This document shows positions 11,641 through 21,700 of a stretch of 64,000 nt of DNA, in pieces; within the stretch, counting starts at the first letter, position 1, and the number at the start of each line of letters is the position of its first letter. The translations under genes and the position numbers were made by a program. The stretch lies in the NCBI GenBank assembly GCA_011947345.1, contig JAAVTG010000565.1:1-64000 (forward strand), written 5' to 3'. This DNA is from Phytophthora quininea (Eukaryota > Oomycota > Peronosporomycetes > Peronosporales > Peronosporaceae). A model generated the notes under the pieces. It made no database searches and had not been told where the DNA came from. It saw only the letters and a program-made list of their open reading frames with translations.

Positions 11641-12425
11641 GGCTGCTTGGGTGGGGTGAAGTGTTTTCTTGCTTGCTGTGCGTCGGAGACGGAAGATTCA
11701 GGAATGAACGGAATCGGGAGGCAGGCAGGACGCTGCACGTGGCAGGAATCAGCGAGCGCTTGCCTCGCCCCTCCTGCTGACGCTGACGCTGACGCGCAGG
11801 ATCCGTGCCGCTGATGCCAGATGGGAGGGACCTTGCTGAGCTTGGCCGCTGCGGCCTCGCCGCTCCGGCGGCGCTATGCGCGCGAAGAGACACGCATGGC
11901 CCGTCCACGCCCATCTAGATTAGGCAATCTCGAGTGACGTGGAAGTTCGCGCGTTCTGATTGGCCAGTCGCGAAGATTATGTCATTGTTGAAGTGCGACG
12001 GCGGAACGCAAAGATCCTCCTACGGTACAGTACGGCGCGTCCGCCGACCAAGCACCGTGACGAACACGCTCGCGCTCGCTCGCCCCATTCCAGTTCGACC
12101 CTCGCGTCTTGCTGCCGGGAGGCAGAGGTGCTGCGCCAGCCACCGCCCGGAAACCGATACTGACGACGACCCAGTGGCTGCGATTGTTAGGGAAGTTCGC
12201 AGTTGTAGTTTGGAGTGCGTACTGGAGGTGGGTTTGTCTTGGTGACTCCCCACCAGCTGACATGGCATTAGATATTAAAGCCGAGGACAACACTTGGGTC
12301 TCCAAGCGACAGAGGACTGGAAAATACAAACAGACTGGTCATCCCTGAAGGTAGACAGACAACCAAGAGATGAGAAAAGGAATTTGTTCCTGTTAACTAT
12401 TTAGAAGCTCTGTCTACTCAACACG
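11641..12425. other. Upstream region of WrbA copy 1, GC-rich, no gene
   Basis: About 780 bp of upstream sequence are shared with the other arm (13475-14207). They include a CTGACG tandem (about 11778-11797) and an initiator-like TCATTCCTGAATCTT on the minus strand. Open frames here appear in both arms, but they do not resemble proteins and carry different indels, so I treat the region as promoter and 5' leader. Confidence 0.55.
11693..11707 (-). promoter_or_regulatory. Initiator-like element of WrbA copy 1
   Basis: On the minus strand the sequence TCATTCCTGAATCTT fits the oomycete initiator pattern TCAYTYY with an adjacent FPR-like tail. It lies about 55-70 bp before the ATG at 11640. The same element is present at 14141-14155 before copy 3. 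Confidence 0.45.
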
Positions 12426-12808
12426 AGGGATGCCAGCCGTCTTGGCGTCAAATGACAGGAACAGAGATGCGGCTATTGCGGAACGTCGCGGACCAAGTCC
12501 AGAGCACCGGCAGCGTCTGCGATAGGTTGTCTGGCCCCGCTCTGGGTAGCAATGGATATCGCGGTCGCCTCCCATTTCGCTTCATGAAACACAGCCCTTG
12601 CCTCGAGATAAACAACAAAACGACAAGGTAGTCGTCTTCATGGCAATCACTCGGTGATCTAACGAATAACTTTCGCACTACTTGCAAATGAATTTCCTCC
12701 AAACGTTTGTTTCCAGATGATGTCTTACAACCGTAGAGCAACCCCAACAACTCATTTTTCAATCGTCTTCGAGTCTAAGAAGTCCAAACCAACCTCCGAC
12801 CAACCGCC
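12426..12808. other. Upstream region of WrbA copy 2 in the loop of the inverted repeat
   Basis: This is unique sequence, not shared with either arm. It holds no convincing gene. The last 60 bp contain the initiator motif listed separately and a pyrimidine/adenine-rich leader ending AACCGCC before the ATG. Confidence 0.5.
12751..12765 (+). promoter_or_regulatory. Initiator plus FPR core promoter of WrbA copy 2
   Basis: CTCATTTTTCAATCG matches the oomycete core-promoter consensus GCTCATTYYNCAWTTT closely. It sits about 55 bp upstream of the ATG at 12809, a normal leader distance. Confidence 0.6.
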
Positions 12809-13409
12809 ATGACCAACGTCGCCATCATCTACTACTCCACCTACGGCCACATTGCCACCCTCGCCGACTCCGTCAAGGAGGGCGTCGAGTCTGTGCCGGG
12901 CGTCACGGCTTCCGTCTACCAGGTACAGGAGACGCTATCGGACGAGATCCTGGGCAAGATGCACGCGCGCCCAAGCGCGATTACCCAGTGGCCACGGCTG
13001 ACACGCTCAAAGAGGCGGACGCCATCCTGTTCGGCTTTCCCACGCGCTTCGGTACCTTCCCGCGCAGGTCAAGGCGCTGTTCGACTCGTGCGGCGGCCTG
13101 TGGGCCAAGGGCGAACTGGTAGGCAAGCCCGCCGGCATCTTCTTCAGCACCGGCACGCTCGGCGGCGGCCAGGAGACCACGTCGTTCACAGCCGTGACAT
13201 TCCTGGCCCACCAGGGCATGACGTTCGTGCCGCTGGGCTTCCGTGCGCCCGAAATGTTCAGTGTCAATGAGGTGCACGGCGGCTCTCCGTGGGGCGCCGG
13301 TGCAATCGCGGGCAGCGACGGGTCGCGCCAAGTGTCCAAGGTCGAGAATGCCATCGCCAAGACGCAGGGCAAGTCGTTCGCAGAGATTGCCAACAAGCTG
13401 TCATTGTAG
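12809..13409 (+). pseudogene. WrbA-type quinone reductase, diverged copy 2 with two frame breaks
   Basis: The N-terminus reads MTNVAIIYYSTYGHIATLAD and the C-terminus QGKSFAEIANKLSL. The whole length is WrbA-like, but the protein sequence differs clearly from the other three copies (for example FSTGTLGGGQETT and APEMFSVNEVHGG). The frame is lost near 12965-12970, where HARP should continue as a KRDYPVATAD-type block found in the next frame. It is lost again near 13072, before AQVKALFDSCGG. Two missing single bases would explain both. Between and after the breaks every WrbA motif is conserved, so an assembly error is as likely as true decay. The gene sits alone in the loop between the inverted arms and has its own initiator-type promoter. 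Confidence 0.7.
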
Positions 13410-14140
13410 GGTGACGATCGATCGAGCAGCTCCACACTAAACTGCAAGACTTCTCCGGAATAAATCCCTCATGCTGAGTAGACAGAGCTTCTGAATAGTT
13501 AACAGGAACAAATTCCTTTTCTCATCTCTTGGTTGTCTGTCTACCTTCAGGGACGACCAGTGTGTTTGTATTTTCCAGTCCTCTGTCGCTTGGAGACCCA
13601 AGTGTTGTCCTCGGCTTCACCACGACAAACCCACCTCCAGTACGCACCCCAAACTACAACTGCGAACTTCCCTAACAATCGCAGCCACTGGGTCGTCAGT
13701 ATCGGTTTCCGGGCGGTGGCTGGCGCAGCACCTCTGCCTCACGGCAGCAAGACGCGAGGGTCGAACTGGAGTGGGGCGAGCGAGCGCGAGCGTGTTCGTC
13801 ACGGTGCTTGGTCGGCGGACGCGCCGTACCGTAGGAGGATCTCTGCGTTCCGCCGTCGCACTTCAACAATGACATAATCTTCGCGACTGGCCAATCAGAA
13901 CGCGCGAACTTCCACGTCACTCGAGATTGCCTAATCTAGATGGGCGTGGACGGGCCATGCGTGTCTCTTCGCGCGCATAGCGCCGCCGGAGCGGCGAGGC
14001 CGCAGCGGCCAAGCTCGGCGAGGTCCCTCCCATCTGGCATCAGCGGCACGGATCCTGCGCGTCAGCGTCAGCAGGAGGGGCGAGGCAAGCGCTCGCTGAT
14101 TCCTGCCACGTGCAGCGTCCTGCCTGCCTCCCGATTCCGT

Positions 14141-14155
14141 TCATTCCTGAATCTT
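14141..14155 (+). promoter_or_regulatory. Initiator-like element of WrbA copy 3
   Basis: TCATTCCTGAATCTT lies about 53-67 bp before the ATG at 14208. It is the mirror of the element at 11693-11707. Confidence 0.45.
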
Positions 14156-14207
14156 CCGTCTCCGACGCACAGCAAGCAAGAAAACACTTCACCCCCCCCA
14201 AGCAGCC

Positions 14208-14810
14208 ATGGCCAAGATCGCGATCGTCTACTACTCGTGCTACAACCACATCGTCACGATGGCCGAGTCCGTCAAGAAGGGCGTCGAGTCCGTCGACGGC
14301 GTCACGGCCGAGATCTACCAGGTGGAGGAGACTCTGCCCGAGGGCATCCTGACGGCCATCCACGCCGCCCCCAAGAAGGACTACCCGATCGCCACGGTGG
14401 ACACGCTCAAGGAGGCGGACGGTATCCTGTTCGGCTTCCCGACGCGCTTCGGCTCGCTGCCGTCGCAGATGAAGGCCTTCTTCGACTCGTGCGGCGCTCT
14501 GTGGGCGTCGGGTGCGCTGGTGGGCAAGCCTGCCGGCATCTTCTTCAGCACGGGCAGCCAGGGCGGCGGTCAGGAGACCACGGCCTTCACGGCGCTGACG
14601 TTCCTGGCCCACCAGGGCATGACGTACGTGCCGCTGGGTTACCGCGCGCCGGAGCTGGCCAACATGGAGGAGATCCACGGCGGCTCGGCGTGGGGTGCCG
14701 GCACCCTGGCCAACGGTGACGGCTCTCGCCAGCCGTCCAAGCTGGAGTTGACGGTGGCCACGACGCAGGGCAAGTCGTTCGCCGAGATCGCCAAGAAGCT
14801 GGCCGCCTAA
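14208..14810 (+). CDS. NAD(P)H:quinone oxidoreductase, WrbA type (copy 3)
   Basis: This is an intact 200-residue protein identical to WrbA copy 1, encoded in the opposite orientation. The same FMN-binding and catalytic segments are present (FGFPTRFGSLPSQ, FFSTGSQGGGQETT, YVPLGYRAPELAN). The start is the ATG at 14208 after an A-rich leader ending GCAGCC. Identity extends well into the 5' and 3' flanks, so the pair has been duplicated or homogenised recently. It is transcribed rightward, convergent with copy 4. Confidence 0.95.
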   Translation: MAKIAIVYYSCYNHIVTMAESVKKGVESVDGVTAEIYQVEETLPEGILTAIHAAPKKDYPIATVDTLKEADGILFGFPTRFGSLPSQMKAFFDSCGALWASGALVGKPAGIFFSTGSQGGGQETTAFTALTFLAHQGMTYVPLGYRAPELANMEEIHGGSAWGAGTLANGDGSRQPSKLELTVATTQGKSFAEIAKKLAA

Positions 14811-15672
14811 GTTGTTAGACCTCGAGAGAGGTACTAGTAGTTTTTAAATGTTTTTGGACGGAATGAGAGCTCAACACCATTGCGTTCAAACGACTGGAGT
14901 CATGTTCTTGTTGATACCGCACTGCGAATAGCATCGCACCCGTCGAGCAGGGCGCCAACACTCGTTGCCTTGGATTGCTGCTTCGTACCGGATTTGCTTC
15001 AGTCTGCTTCAACCGCGTCCGACAGGTGCTTCAACATCGTGTAGGAGCCGCTAGCGATAATCGGACAGTCAACCACTTTACTTGCTGTTTCAAGCAGCTA
15101 GAGACAGTTGAACCGTGGAGGACGCCGCGTGCGTCAGCGACGACCACCAATGGCCACGTCGCGCGATTGCTTAAACCCGCAGCAGCGCCACGTTATCACC
15201 GCGTGGGGCTCGTACGCACGCGATGAGTGAGCTACGAACCAACGTCGCCGCCGAGCGGACACGGCCGCGACGCTCAGCCAGTTCCATACCGTCAACCTCA
15301 ACCGCTCTCTGCAGGTGTCCAAGGCTGAGAAAGCGTTCAGGCAAACAATGCCAACACACAATTGCTTTGGTTCGATGTCTTTCATTCATGTTCATGGCGG
15401 ATACTTTTGTGTCTGGGTCCGTTGGCGGCGCTTGGAGGTTGATCTAGGTCGGTTTGGCTTGCGGGACGACGCGGCGGCTTCGAGTGGATGGCGGTGCCAA
15501 TGGTGTGCTGAGCGGTAGGACGAGTCCAGAACCTATCCAATACAGCATGAGGTCTTTCATTTTGTTCATCAAACTAACCCACAGCAGACTCACCACTGCC
15601 GATCAAAGCACAGCTTTATTGAAATTGTGCAAACGTCAAAAGTATCAGCAACTCCTACTATTCAACGAGGGT
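14811..15672. other. Convergent 3' flanks of WrbA copies 3 and 4; no gene
   Basis: The first 710 bp are the inverted-repeat arm, including the orphan copy of the TTRAY1-like C-terminus at about 15433-15526. The remaining 145 bp form the unique 3' flank of WrbA copy 4. Confidence 0.6.
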
Positions 15673-16284
15673 TCATACGTCTCTAAGCAGACAGCTTCTT
15701 GGCATCTCGGCGAACGACTTGCCCTGCGTCGTGGCCACCGTCAGCTCCAGCTTGGACGGCTGGCGAGAGCCGTCACCGTTGGCCAGGGTGCCGGCACCCC
15801 ACGCCGAGCCGCCGTGGATCTCCTCCATGTTGGCCAGCTCCGGCGCGCGGTAACCCAGCGGCACGTACGTCATGCCCTGGTGGGCCAAAAACGTCAGCGC
15901 CGTGAAGGCCGTGGTCTCCTGACCGCCGCCCTGGCTGCCCGTGCTGAAGAAGATGCCGGCGGGCTTGCCCACCAGCGCACCCGACGCCCACAGAGCGCCG
16001 CACGAGTCGAAGAAGGCCTTCATCTGCGACGGCAGCGAGCCGAAGCGCGTCGGGAAGCCGAACAGGATACCGTCCGCCTCCTTGAGCGTGTCCACCGTGG
16101 CGATCGGGTAGTCCTTCTTGGGGGCGGCGTGGATGGCCGTCAGGATGCCCTCGGGCAGAGTCTCCTCCACCTGGTAGATCTCGGCCGTGACGCCGTCGAC
16201 GGACTCGACGCCCTTCTTGACGGACTCAGCCATCGTGACGATGTGGTTGTAGCACGAGTAGTAGACGATCGCGATCTTGGCCAT
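15673..16284 (-). CDS. NAD(P)H:quinone oxidoreductase, WrbA type (copy 4), C-terminal frame shift
   Basis: The ATG at 16282-16284 starts the same MAKIAIVYYS protein as copies 1 and 3, and the two match through GKSFAE. After that the frame slips: the expected EIAKKL tail appears only if one base is restored near 15703 (GAGATGCC against GAGATCGCC). With it, the protein would end KKLSA at a TAG around 15684. As sequenced the tail is MPRSCLLRDV. An open extension runs upstream of the ATG to about 16500, but it has no WrbA counterpart and is probably leader. Sequence identity with the other copies covers the coding region and about 30 bp of leader only, so the flanks are independent. Confidence 0.85.
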   Translation of the reverse strand: MAKIAIVYYSCYNHIVTMAESVKKGVESVDGVTAEIYQVEETLPEGILTAIHAAPKKDYPIATVDTLKEADGILFGFPTRFGSLPSQMKAFFDSCGALWASGALVGKPAGIFFSTGSQGGGQETTAFTALTFLAHQGMTYVPLGYRAPELANMEEIHGGSAWGAGTLANGDGSRQPSKLELTVATTQGKSFAEMPRSCLLRDV

Positions 16285-16905
16285 GGCTGCTTGGGTGGTG
16301 AAGTGTTTTCTTGCTTGCTTGCGGTAGACAGAAGATTTAGAAATGGTAGACTGGGGAGCTGCTGTCGAGCCTCTCGACTCGAGGGCGGGAGGAAGCGAGT
16401 CAGCGCTGCTTGCCGCTGACAACCATATGGGATGGAAGCCCGCCGCTGCGAGATGCCGGATCCCGCTGACGCGGAAGATCGCGCGCGGTGATTGGCACAA
16501 TCGCGAAGATTATGTCATAGATTGAAGTGCGGCGGCGGAACAGAGCACAGCTAGAGAAAAAGCATGGTGCGTTTCCTGCGGCAATCACTGCAGTCTACGT
16601 CATGGCTTGCGTTGAGATCCGTATCCGGATACGAATGGCACACGGCAGGCGCTCAACATTTCCACGCGAAATATTTCTCTCAAAGACATGTATTCACGTG
16701 ATGTGTAATGGCAACAAGTAGTGCCTTCCAGCACCAAGCAGACGTCCTGAAGCTCAACCAAAGACACACCACACGAGTAGCAAGTCAAACGACCAGTATA
16801 TTTTCAAACCGAGTTGTTAAAGACATCCGGGCGTCTCCACCAAGGAAGACAAACTCGAACACCTGTTGCTGCGAGTAACCGCACAGAAGCGATCGAGCAA
16901 GCACC
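16285..16905. other. Intergenic between WrbA copy 4 promoter and RPL7 3' end
   Basis: The stretch holds the divergent upstream region of WrbA copy 4. Part of it (about 16471-16540) resembles a tract in the arms that reads ATTGG...CGCGAAGATTATGTCAT, perhaps a shared upstream control element. The rest is the RPL7 downstream flank. No gene was recognised. Confidence 0.45.
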
Positions 16906-18128
16906 TTACAGGCACTGCTTGATGAACTTGTGGATCTCGGCACCGCGGTTGCCGGCGTCGCCGCCCTCGGCGAAGTGCAGCAACTTCTTGGTGTAGCCGC
17001 CGTTGGGGGACGACAGCTGGAAGGGCCACAGGAAGTTCGAGGCCTCCTTGAAGTGCTCGCCGACCGTGAAGATCTCGTGGATCAGGTCCTCGATACAGAT
17101 GATGCCGACGTGGCCCAGGGACTTCTCGATGACGGCGTTGTCCGTCAGCGGGATGCGCTGGCCGCGCACCTTGCCGAATCCACGCTTGTAGATCAGCTCG
17201 CGGGTCACCTTAAGGTTCGGGTAGCCGTAGGTCACGAAGGGCTCGACCAGGCGCAGCATGTTGATGGTGGCCTTGTTGAGCTTGACGAAGACGCCGTTCT
17301 GGATCTGGCGCAGACGGAAAAGCTGCAGGATCTTGCGGACCTTGGGGGACACGCCAATGATACCGCGAATGCGGATCACGAAGGCGAACTTGGCCTCGGC
17401 AGGCACGTAGAAGTTGCCGGCGGACTTGGCCTGACGGCGCAGGATCACAGCCTGCTTTTCGAGCTGTCGATTGAAAATAATAATAAAAAATATTAGCATA
17501 ATGACTGGCAAAATCGTAGATGTTAGGCAGTGGTTTGCTTACCTGGCGGTACTCCTTGACGTACTTCTCGGCGCTCTTGAAGGCGATCTGACGGACCTTC
17601 TTGCGGTGCACCTTGTCGGCGGCGGCCTTAGCGACACGCTTGGCCTTCACCTGCTCGAGCGTGCGACGCTTCTTGAGGATCGACTCCGGGACGAGGCTGT
17701 TTTGGTCAACACACGGGGTAGTAATAAAGGTTAGGACGGGATGCACAGTCAGCATCGGTTTGGGGCCGCCCTCCGCCGCTTGTTAGGGCCTTGGAGAGCG
17801 CAGGCGTCTCCCGATACACCCGTCATAGTTGCATTTCAGTGGAGTGGCTAATGAAAGCCACACACACCACGATCCTCCGTCTTTGCTGCCCTGTAGGGGG
17901 CACAAAGGAGAAGATGGAGAGGCCCCTTAGAGGAGCTCTCTCCGTATCGATTTCAAGAGAAAGAGCGAGGCTCTTTACTCTCACGATCCATCCGTGCGCC
18001 TTCCCGAACGGTCAGGAAGGGATGTTGGGCGCAGGAGACTATCCATGAGGCTTGCAGTAGAGCTTGGGGCCTTGGCCTTGGGCGCTTCAGACGGCGACGT
18101 ACACTTTCGGGGCAGCAGCGGGAGCCAT
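16906..18128 (-). CDS. RPL7: 60S ribosomal protein L7 (uL30)
   Basis: This is a structural protein of the large ribosomal subunit that binds 5S/25S rRNA. Three exons join cleanly: 18103-18128 (MAPAAAPK plus two bases), 17543-17696 and 16906-17463. Introns are GTACGT...CAG (about 400 bp) and GTAAGC...CAG (79 bp). The product is 245 residues, normal for eukaryotic L7. It reads [20 protein letters not shown], then the family blocks [54 protein letters not shown] and [20 protein letters not shown]. The frame is intact throughout. The ATG lies just downstream of an initiator motif. The long first intron near the start is typical of ribosomal protein genes. It shares a short divergent promoter with the small membrane-protein gene at 18292. 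Confidence 0.95.
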
Positions 18129-18141
18129 GACGACGAACTTT

Positions 18142-18158
18142 CGGTTTGAAAAGTGAAC
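18142..18158 (-). promoter_or_regulatory. Initiator core promoter of RPL7
   Basis: On the minus strand TTCACTTTTCAAACCGA fits the oomycete TCAYTYYNCAWTTT-type initiator. It ends about 14 bp before the RPL7 ATG, implying a very short leader, common for ribosomal protein genes. Confidence 0.55.
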
Positions 18159-18291
18159 TCTATTTGGTCGACTGCGGGCAAGAATTGAATGGCCAAGAGC
18201 AACCTCCATACCAAAATCAAGTGAACGGTGCAGTCTTTACAAGATGGCTACAATTTGAAATTTATATGAGACGCAGTTAAAAACGGGACCG

Positions 18292-18694
18292 ATGGGGAGT
18301 TTGCTGTTCAACGTGGCGTTGCTGGGCGGCGGCTTCGTGCTGGGTCGAGTCTCACTGCTGCCGCTGGCGGCGCAGCTTCTGGATGAGCTGAGCGCACTCT
18401 CGACAGTCAGGAAGGCGGCAACGGCTGCGCTGGTGGTGCTACTGCTGGCCGTGTACGTGCTGGGGTGCTCCTGCCACTTCGCTACGTAGCAATCCAGGTG
18501 CCGTCGCCACAAAAGCACTTTCTAGTAAACCACTTAATGACTATAACTCACTCTGTTGCTAGGAGGCTACGAAGTCTGCCACCGCACAAGACCAGTCGGA
18601 GCCGACTTCGTTCCGCCGCGAGCTGCGACGTCGCGGCAGCTACAGCATGAGCTACGTGTCAGACATTAAGGCCCACGTATTCGCACGGTGCTGA
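18292..18694 (+). CDS. Small membrane protein of unknown function
   Basis: The ATG at 18292 begins a hydrophobic exon (GSLLFNVALLGGGFVLGRV, later AATAALVVLLLAVY) with two possible membrane segments. An intron starting at one of the GT sites around 18454-18465 and ending GTTGCTAG at about 18562 joins it to EATKSATAQDQSEPTS. A compact basic tail follows: FRRELRRRGSYSMSYVSDIK, then AHVFARC and a stop at 18692-18694. The second exon looks conserved-coding because the alternative frames are poor. The protein is about 95-100 residues. I do not recognise the family. It is divergent from RPL7 (164 bp) and convergent with the lipid-transfer gene (44 bp between stops). Confidence 0.5.
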
Positions 18695-18738
18695 AGAAAG
18701 CAAATACCGTTGCAACAATTATGCTTTGAGTTTCGCCT

Positions 18739-21700
18739 CTAGCCGTTGGAAGGGGACGGCAGGGGACTCGACGATTTCTTTCGGGAGAAAATGTTGGCCA
18801 GGGAGCGTTTGGTTTTGACCGGTGGTGGGTGCGCAGCGTCCGAGGAGGTTGGCGTTGAAGGCGCAGAACCACTCAAGGTTTGATAGCGATCGGGTGGATC
18901 CAATGCATGAGACGGGGATTGTGGGGCCTCAGACAACCGCAACGACTCCGAAAGCGTCCTGGATGAATCCCGCTCACGGTTTTCGCTTTGGATTCGGACG
19001 GGGAAGTCACGATGTCCACAGTCTCCGGCAACGGCAGGACGGCACCGGCCTGGGACGTTCCGATCGATAGCGAAGATACAGTGGTGGAGAGCGACTTCAG
19101 AGGCGCCAAGGCGTCAAAAGCGGCCCAGCGAGAAGGATCGAACTGGTCCCGCAAAAATTGCCGATGTTGGTGAAGTTCCGACCGACTTGGGAGAGCACGT
19201 CGAGCAAAATATCTCGGCGAATTCGCAGGAGCAGGTCCATCGGAGAACACGTTTTATCGCAGTACACTAGCGCGTGTGTTTTCACTTCGAAGCCTCGCAT
19301 GTCTTCGAGGGCTTGTGGTTGTGGTGCGTGGGGAGGTGGATATGGTGGCCACCACTTGTGCCTGTGCTGCTCTTCTTGTTCTTGTACGTCACGACCACTT
19401 CTACGGCACCAAGACGGATACGCTTGAACAGAATACTGCTGCTAGTCCGATCCTTCAACTCGCTATCGACTACCCGCTCCGCTGAGTTAGCATCCTGCTT
19501 GTCGATGGAGCTGAGCGTGGGGATCTCGTCCGAATCCGACAACGCCACCAATTTTGCAAGCCATTGCGACGGGTCCTCCGAAATGCTACGAAGGCCGCTT
19601 CCTTGATGCTTCCGGTTTGTTGATGAGAGATCTTCGTCGCTGTCTGCTCGTTGATTTCGCGTAAGACTGAGAGGATGCGCTGCTGCTTTGCCTGCCACTT
19701 TGACTGCCTTTAGAATGGCTGAGCCGACACGTCCGTCACTGGTAGAAGAACTGGCAGTTCGCGCTTGCAAAAACTGCGACCGCACTTCTTCTCGCTGCTC
19801 GTCTTTCGTGTTGCTGACGTTAGTTGATGGAGAGAAGAACGCAATCAACTGGATAATCACTTCCTGAGTGATGCACACCTGAATCGGATGAACGTTCACT
19901 TCAAAGTGTTGGACTACAGTGACGCCTCGCACAGGCTTTGCGATCTCAGCGTCAATGCGGAGAAACATATCGTCTCCTTCCCAAGTCCTCGAGAAGGCTG
20001 GAAGGAGTAAGTCTGGATAAGGTGTTCCCGGGCTAAGATTGTTTGCCGAGAGATCACGTAGAGTCAGCGCTGCGTTGCCCGAGTGGTCCTCAAACAACTG
20101 CATTTTTGCAAACAGAGAACCCACTTGAGCACGGACGATACCTACGTTATCGCCACTCAGCATGAACGAGGCGCGGTCAAGCGTAAACTCCATGTCCACA
20201 TTTGGTAACGGATTCTTCTTATCTTGCTGTCTCTGCATCTCGTTTGCCACGAGGCGCGTTAATTGGGACAGGGATTCAAACTGTTGCGTGCACTTCTGCA
20301 GTTCCTCCGTGACCTGATCATCTTCGTAGCGATTGGTAGCGGTTGAACCGAGCATGCTGATACTAGTCGCCACGGACGACACTGATGCTGAAGATATTCT
20401 TCGTCTTCTGAACAATGGTGACATCTCCACATCGAACGCCAAGGTCCGAGCACTCTCCGCGGCAGACATCGCAACCACTGCATGTTCATTCATGCGGTAA
20501 TCCCAGCCATACAGCTGACGTCGTTGTAGTGCCGCAATCTTCCATTTGAGCTGTTTCTTCAACCCGAGAAGGTGGTGCAGCGATCGTTCTTGATTCTTGC
20601 CTTCTTTAAGGTAGCTGTGCAGGAAGTTGGCGTGCTCTGGGACCTGTTTCTCGGCAAGTTTAGTATTAATTAATGCTGTCGCTGACGTCGTCAAGTTTTC
20701 GAGGATATCTTTCGAAGTTGGGTTAACGTCAACATCGATCGATGGGATCGCTAACCGAACTTTGTTCTTCACGAGGGTTTTCTCCTTGTCAACCCAAATA
20801 GTGACGCGAACAGGAATCGGGGCGATGACTTGCTTTAACAATCCGTATGAGCTTGGGCAATATGATCCATCTATGAGTGCTTTCAACCAAACAACGGTAG
20901 ATTTCACGTCGACATCCAATGGCGCAGTGAAGAGTTGAAGACCGTCAACAGTTAGATCGATGCGTTCGTGGCTAGCATCAGTAGAGACGGCGTGGCGTAG
21001 CATACCAGCGTTCAAAGCGAGCAAAATCGACCCCTTGTGCTGCCGGTCTTGGACACTAATCTGAATATCTTCAAATTTTACCATCAGGAACGCTCGAACT
21101 GCTTTCGAGCTTGTCGAGCGAAGCGTCTTATCATCCATCGCCTCACGTGCTCGTGATGATATGGTGCTCACGCTTGATCGTCGCCTGCTGGGACGAACAG
21201 TGTCAGCATTCGAGAATGGAGTCGGTTCAAACCGAAGACTTTCGTCACGTGGCGCCGCACTACCTCCTTGGAGACAAAGACCGATGAACTTGGGGTCTTG
21301 TGCTAGTGAGGTAAACTTCTTTGGACTAGACTCGGATTCTTCCGCTACGGACTCCTCTTCGTCTGTTTCGAGTGGAGCTTTATTCTCCGGTATCTTGTCG
21401 AACAGTTCAGGTACACTTGCAACAATGACTTGATACCAAGTGTCCGCAATATCTACAAGTGATTCCAGTGCGGTGAGTGTCACAGTGACTCGAACTTCTT
21501 TTGACAGCAAACCTAAGAGAAAACCGAGTTGTCGAAACTCGTCGACAACAGCAGTCTGAACTACATTCGGGTCACTCTCCGACTCAAGCTCGTTAGTGTC
21601 ACCTTCCGCGTCGCTGTCAGAGTCTCGATAGCAAAATGGATTGTCATGAGGAATGTCAAAGTACTCTAAGATGCTGGTCTTTGGTCGTTCCTTGACGCCG

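Larger units (their letters stand above)
10324..12425. repeat. Left arm of 2-kb inverted repeat (WrbA palindrome)
   Basis: The reverse complement of this arm matches 13472-15526 almost base for base. The outer edge lies in GACTCG(G/T)CCTACCGCTCAG at about 10324 and 15526. The inner edge lies in AGAAGCTCTGTCTACTCA at about 12403 and its inverse at 13475. The arm holds the last ~80 bp of the TTRAY1-like gene, a 630-bp 3' flank, one WrbA gene and about 780 bp of upstream sequence. Differences include one extra CTGACG hexamer near 11781 and roughly 40 extra bases near 12243-12280. Confidence 0.9.
13472..15526. repeat. Right arm of 2-kb inverted repeat (WrbA palindrome)
   Basis: This arm is the inverse of 10324-12425. 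Its outer end (about 15433-15526) is a detached copy of the C-terminal codons of the TTRAY1-like gene, with no gene body attached. The arm therefore probably arose by copying from the left. The inner end abuts the 3' end of WrbA copy 2. Confidence 0.9.

Noticed and set aside
13940..14719. 259-codon and similar long frames overlapping the WrbA genes on both strands
   Set aside because: They are alternative frames of GC-rich WrbA coding DNA and its leader, and recur in every copy with different indels. No protein motif.
16285..16500. N-terminal extension of WrbA copy 4 upstream of MAKIAIVYYS
   Set aside because: It has no counterpart in other WrbA proteins, starts without ATG, and lies in promoter-like sequence.
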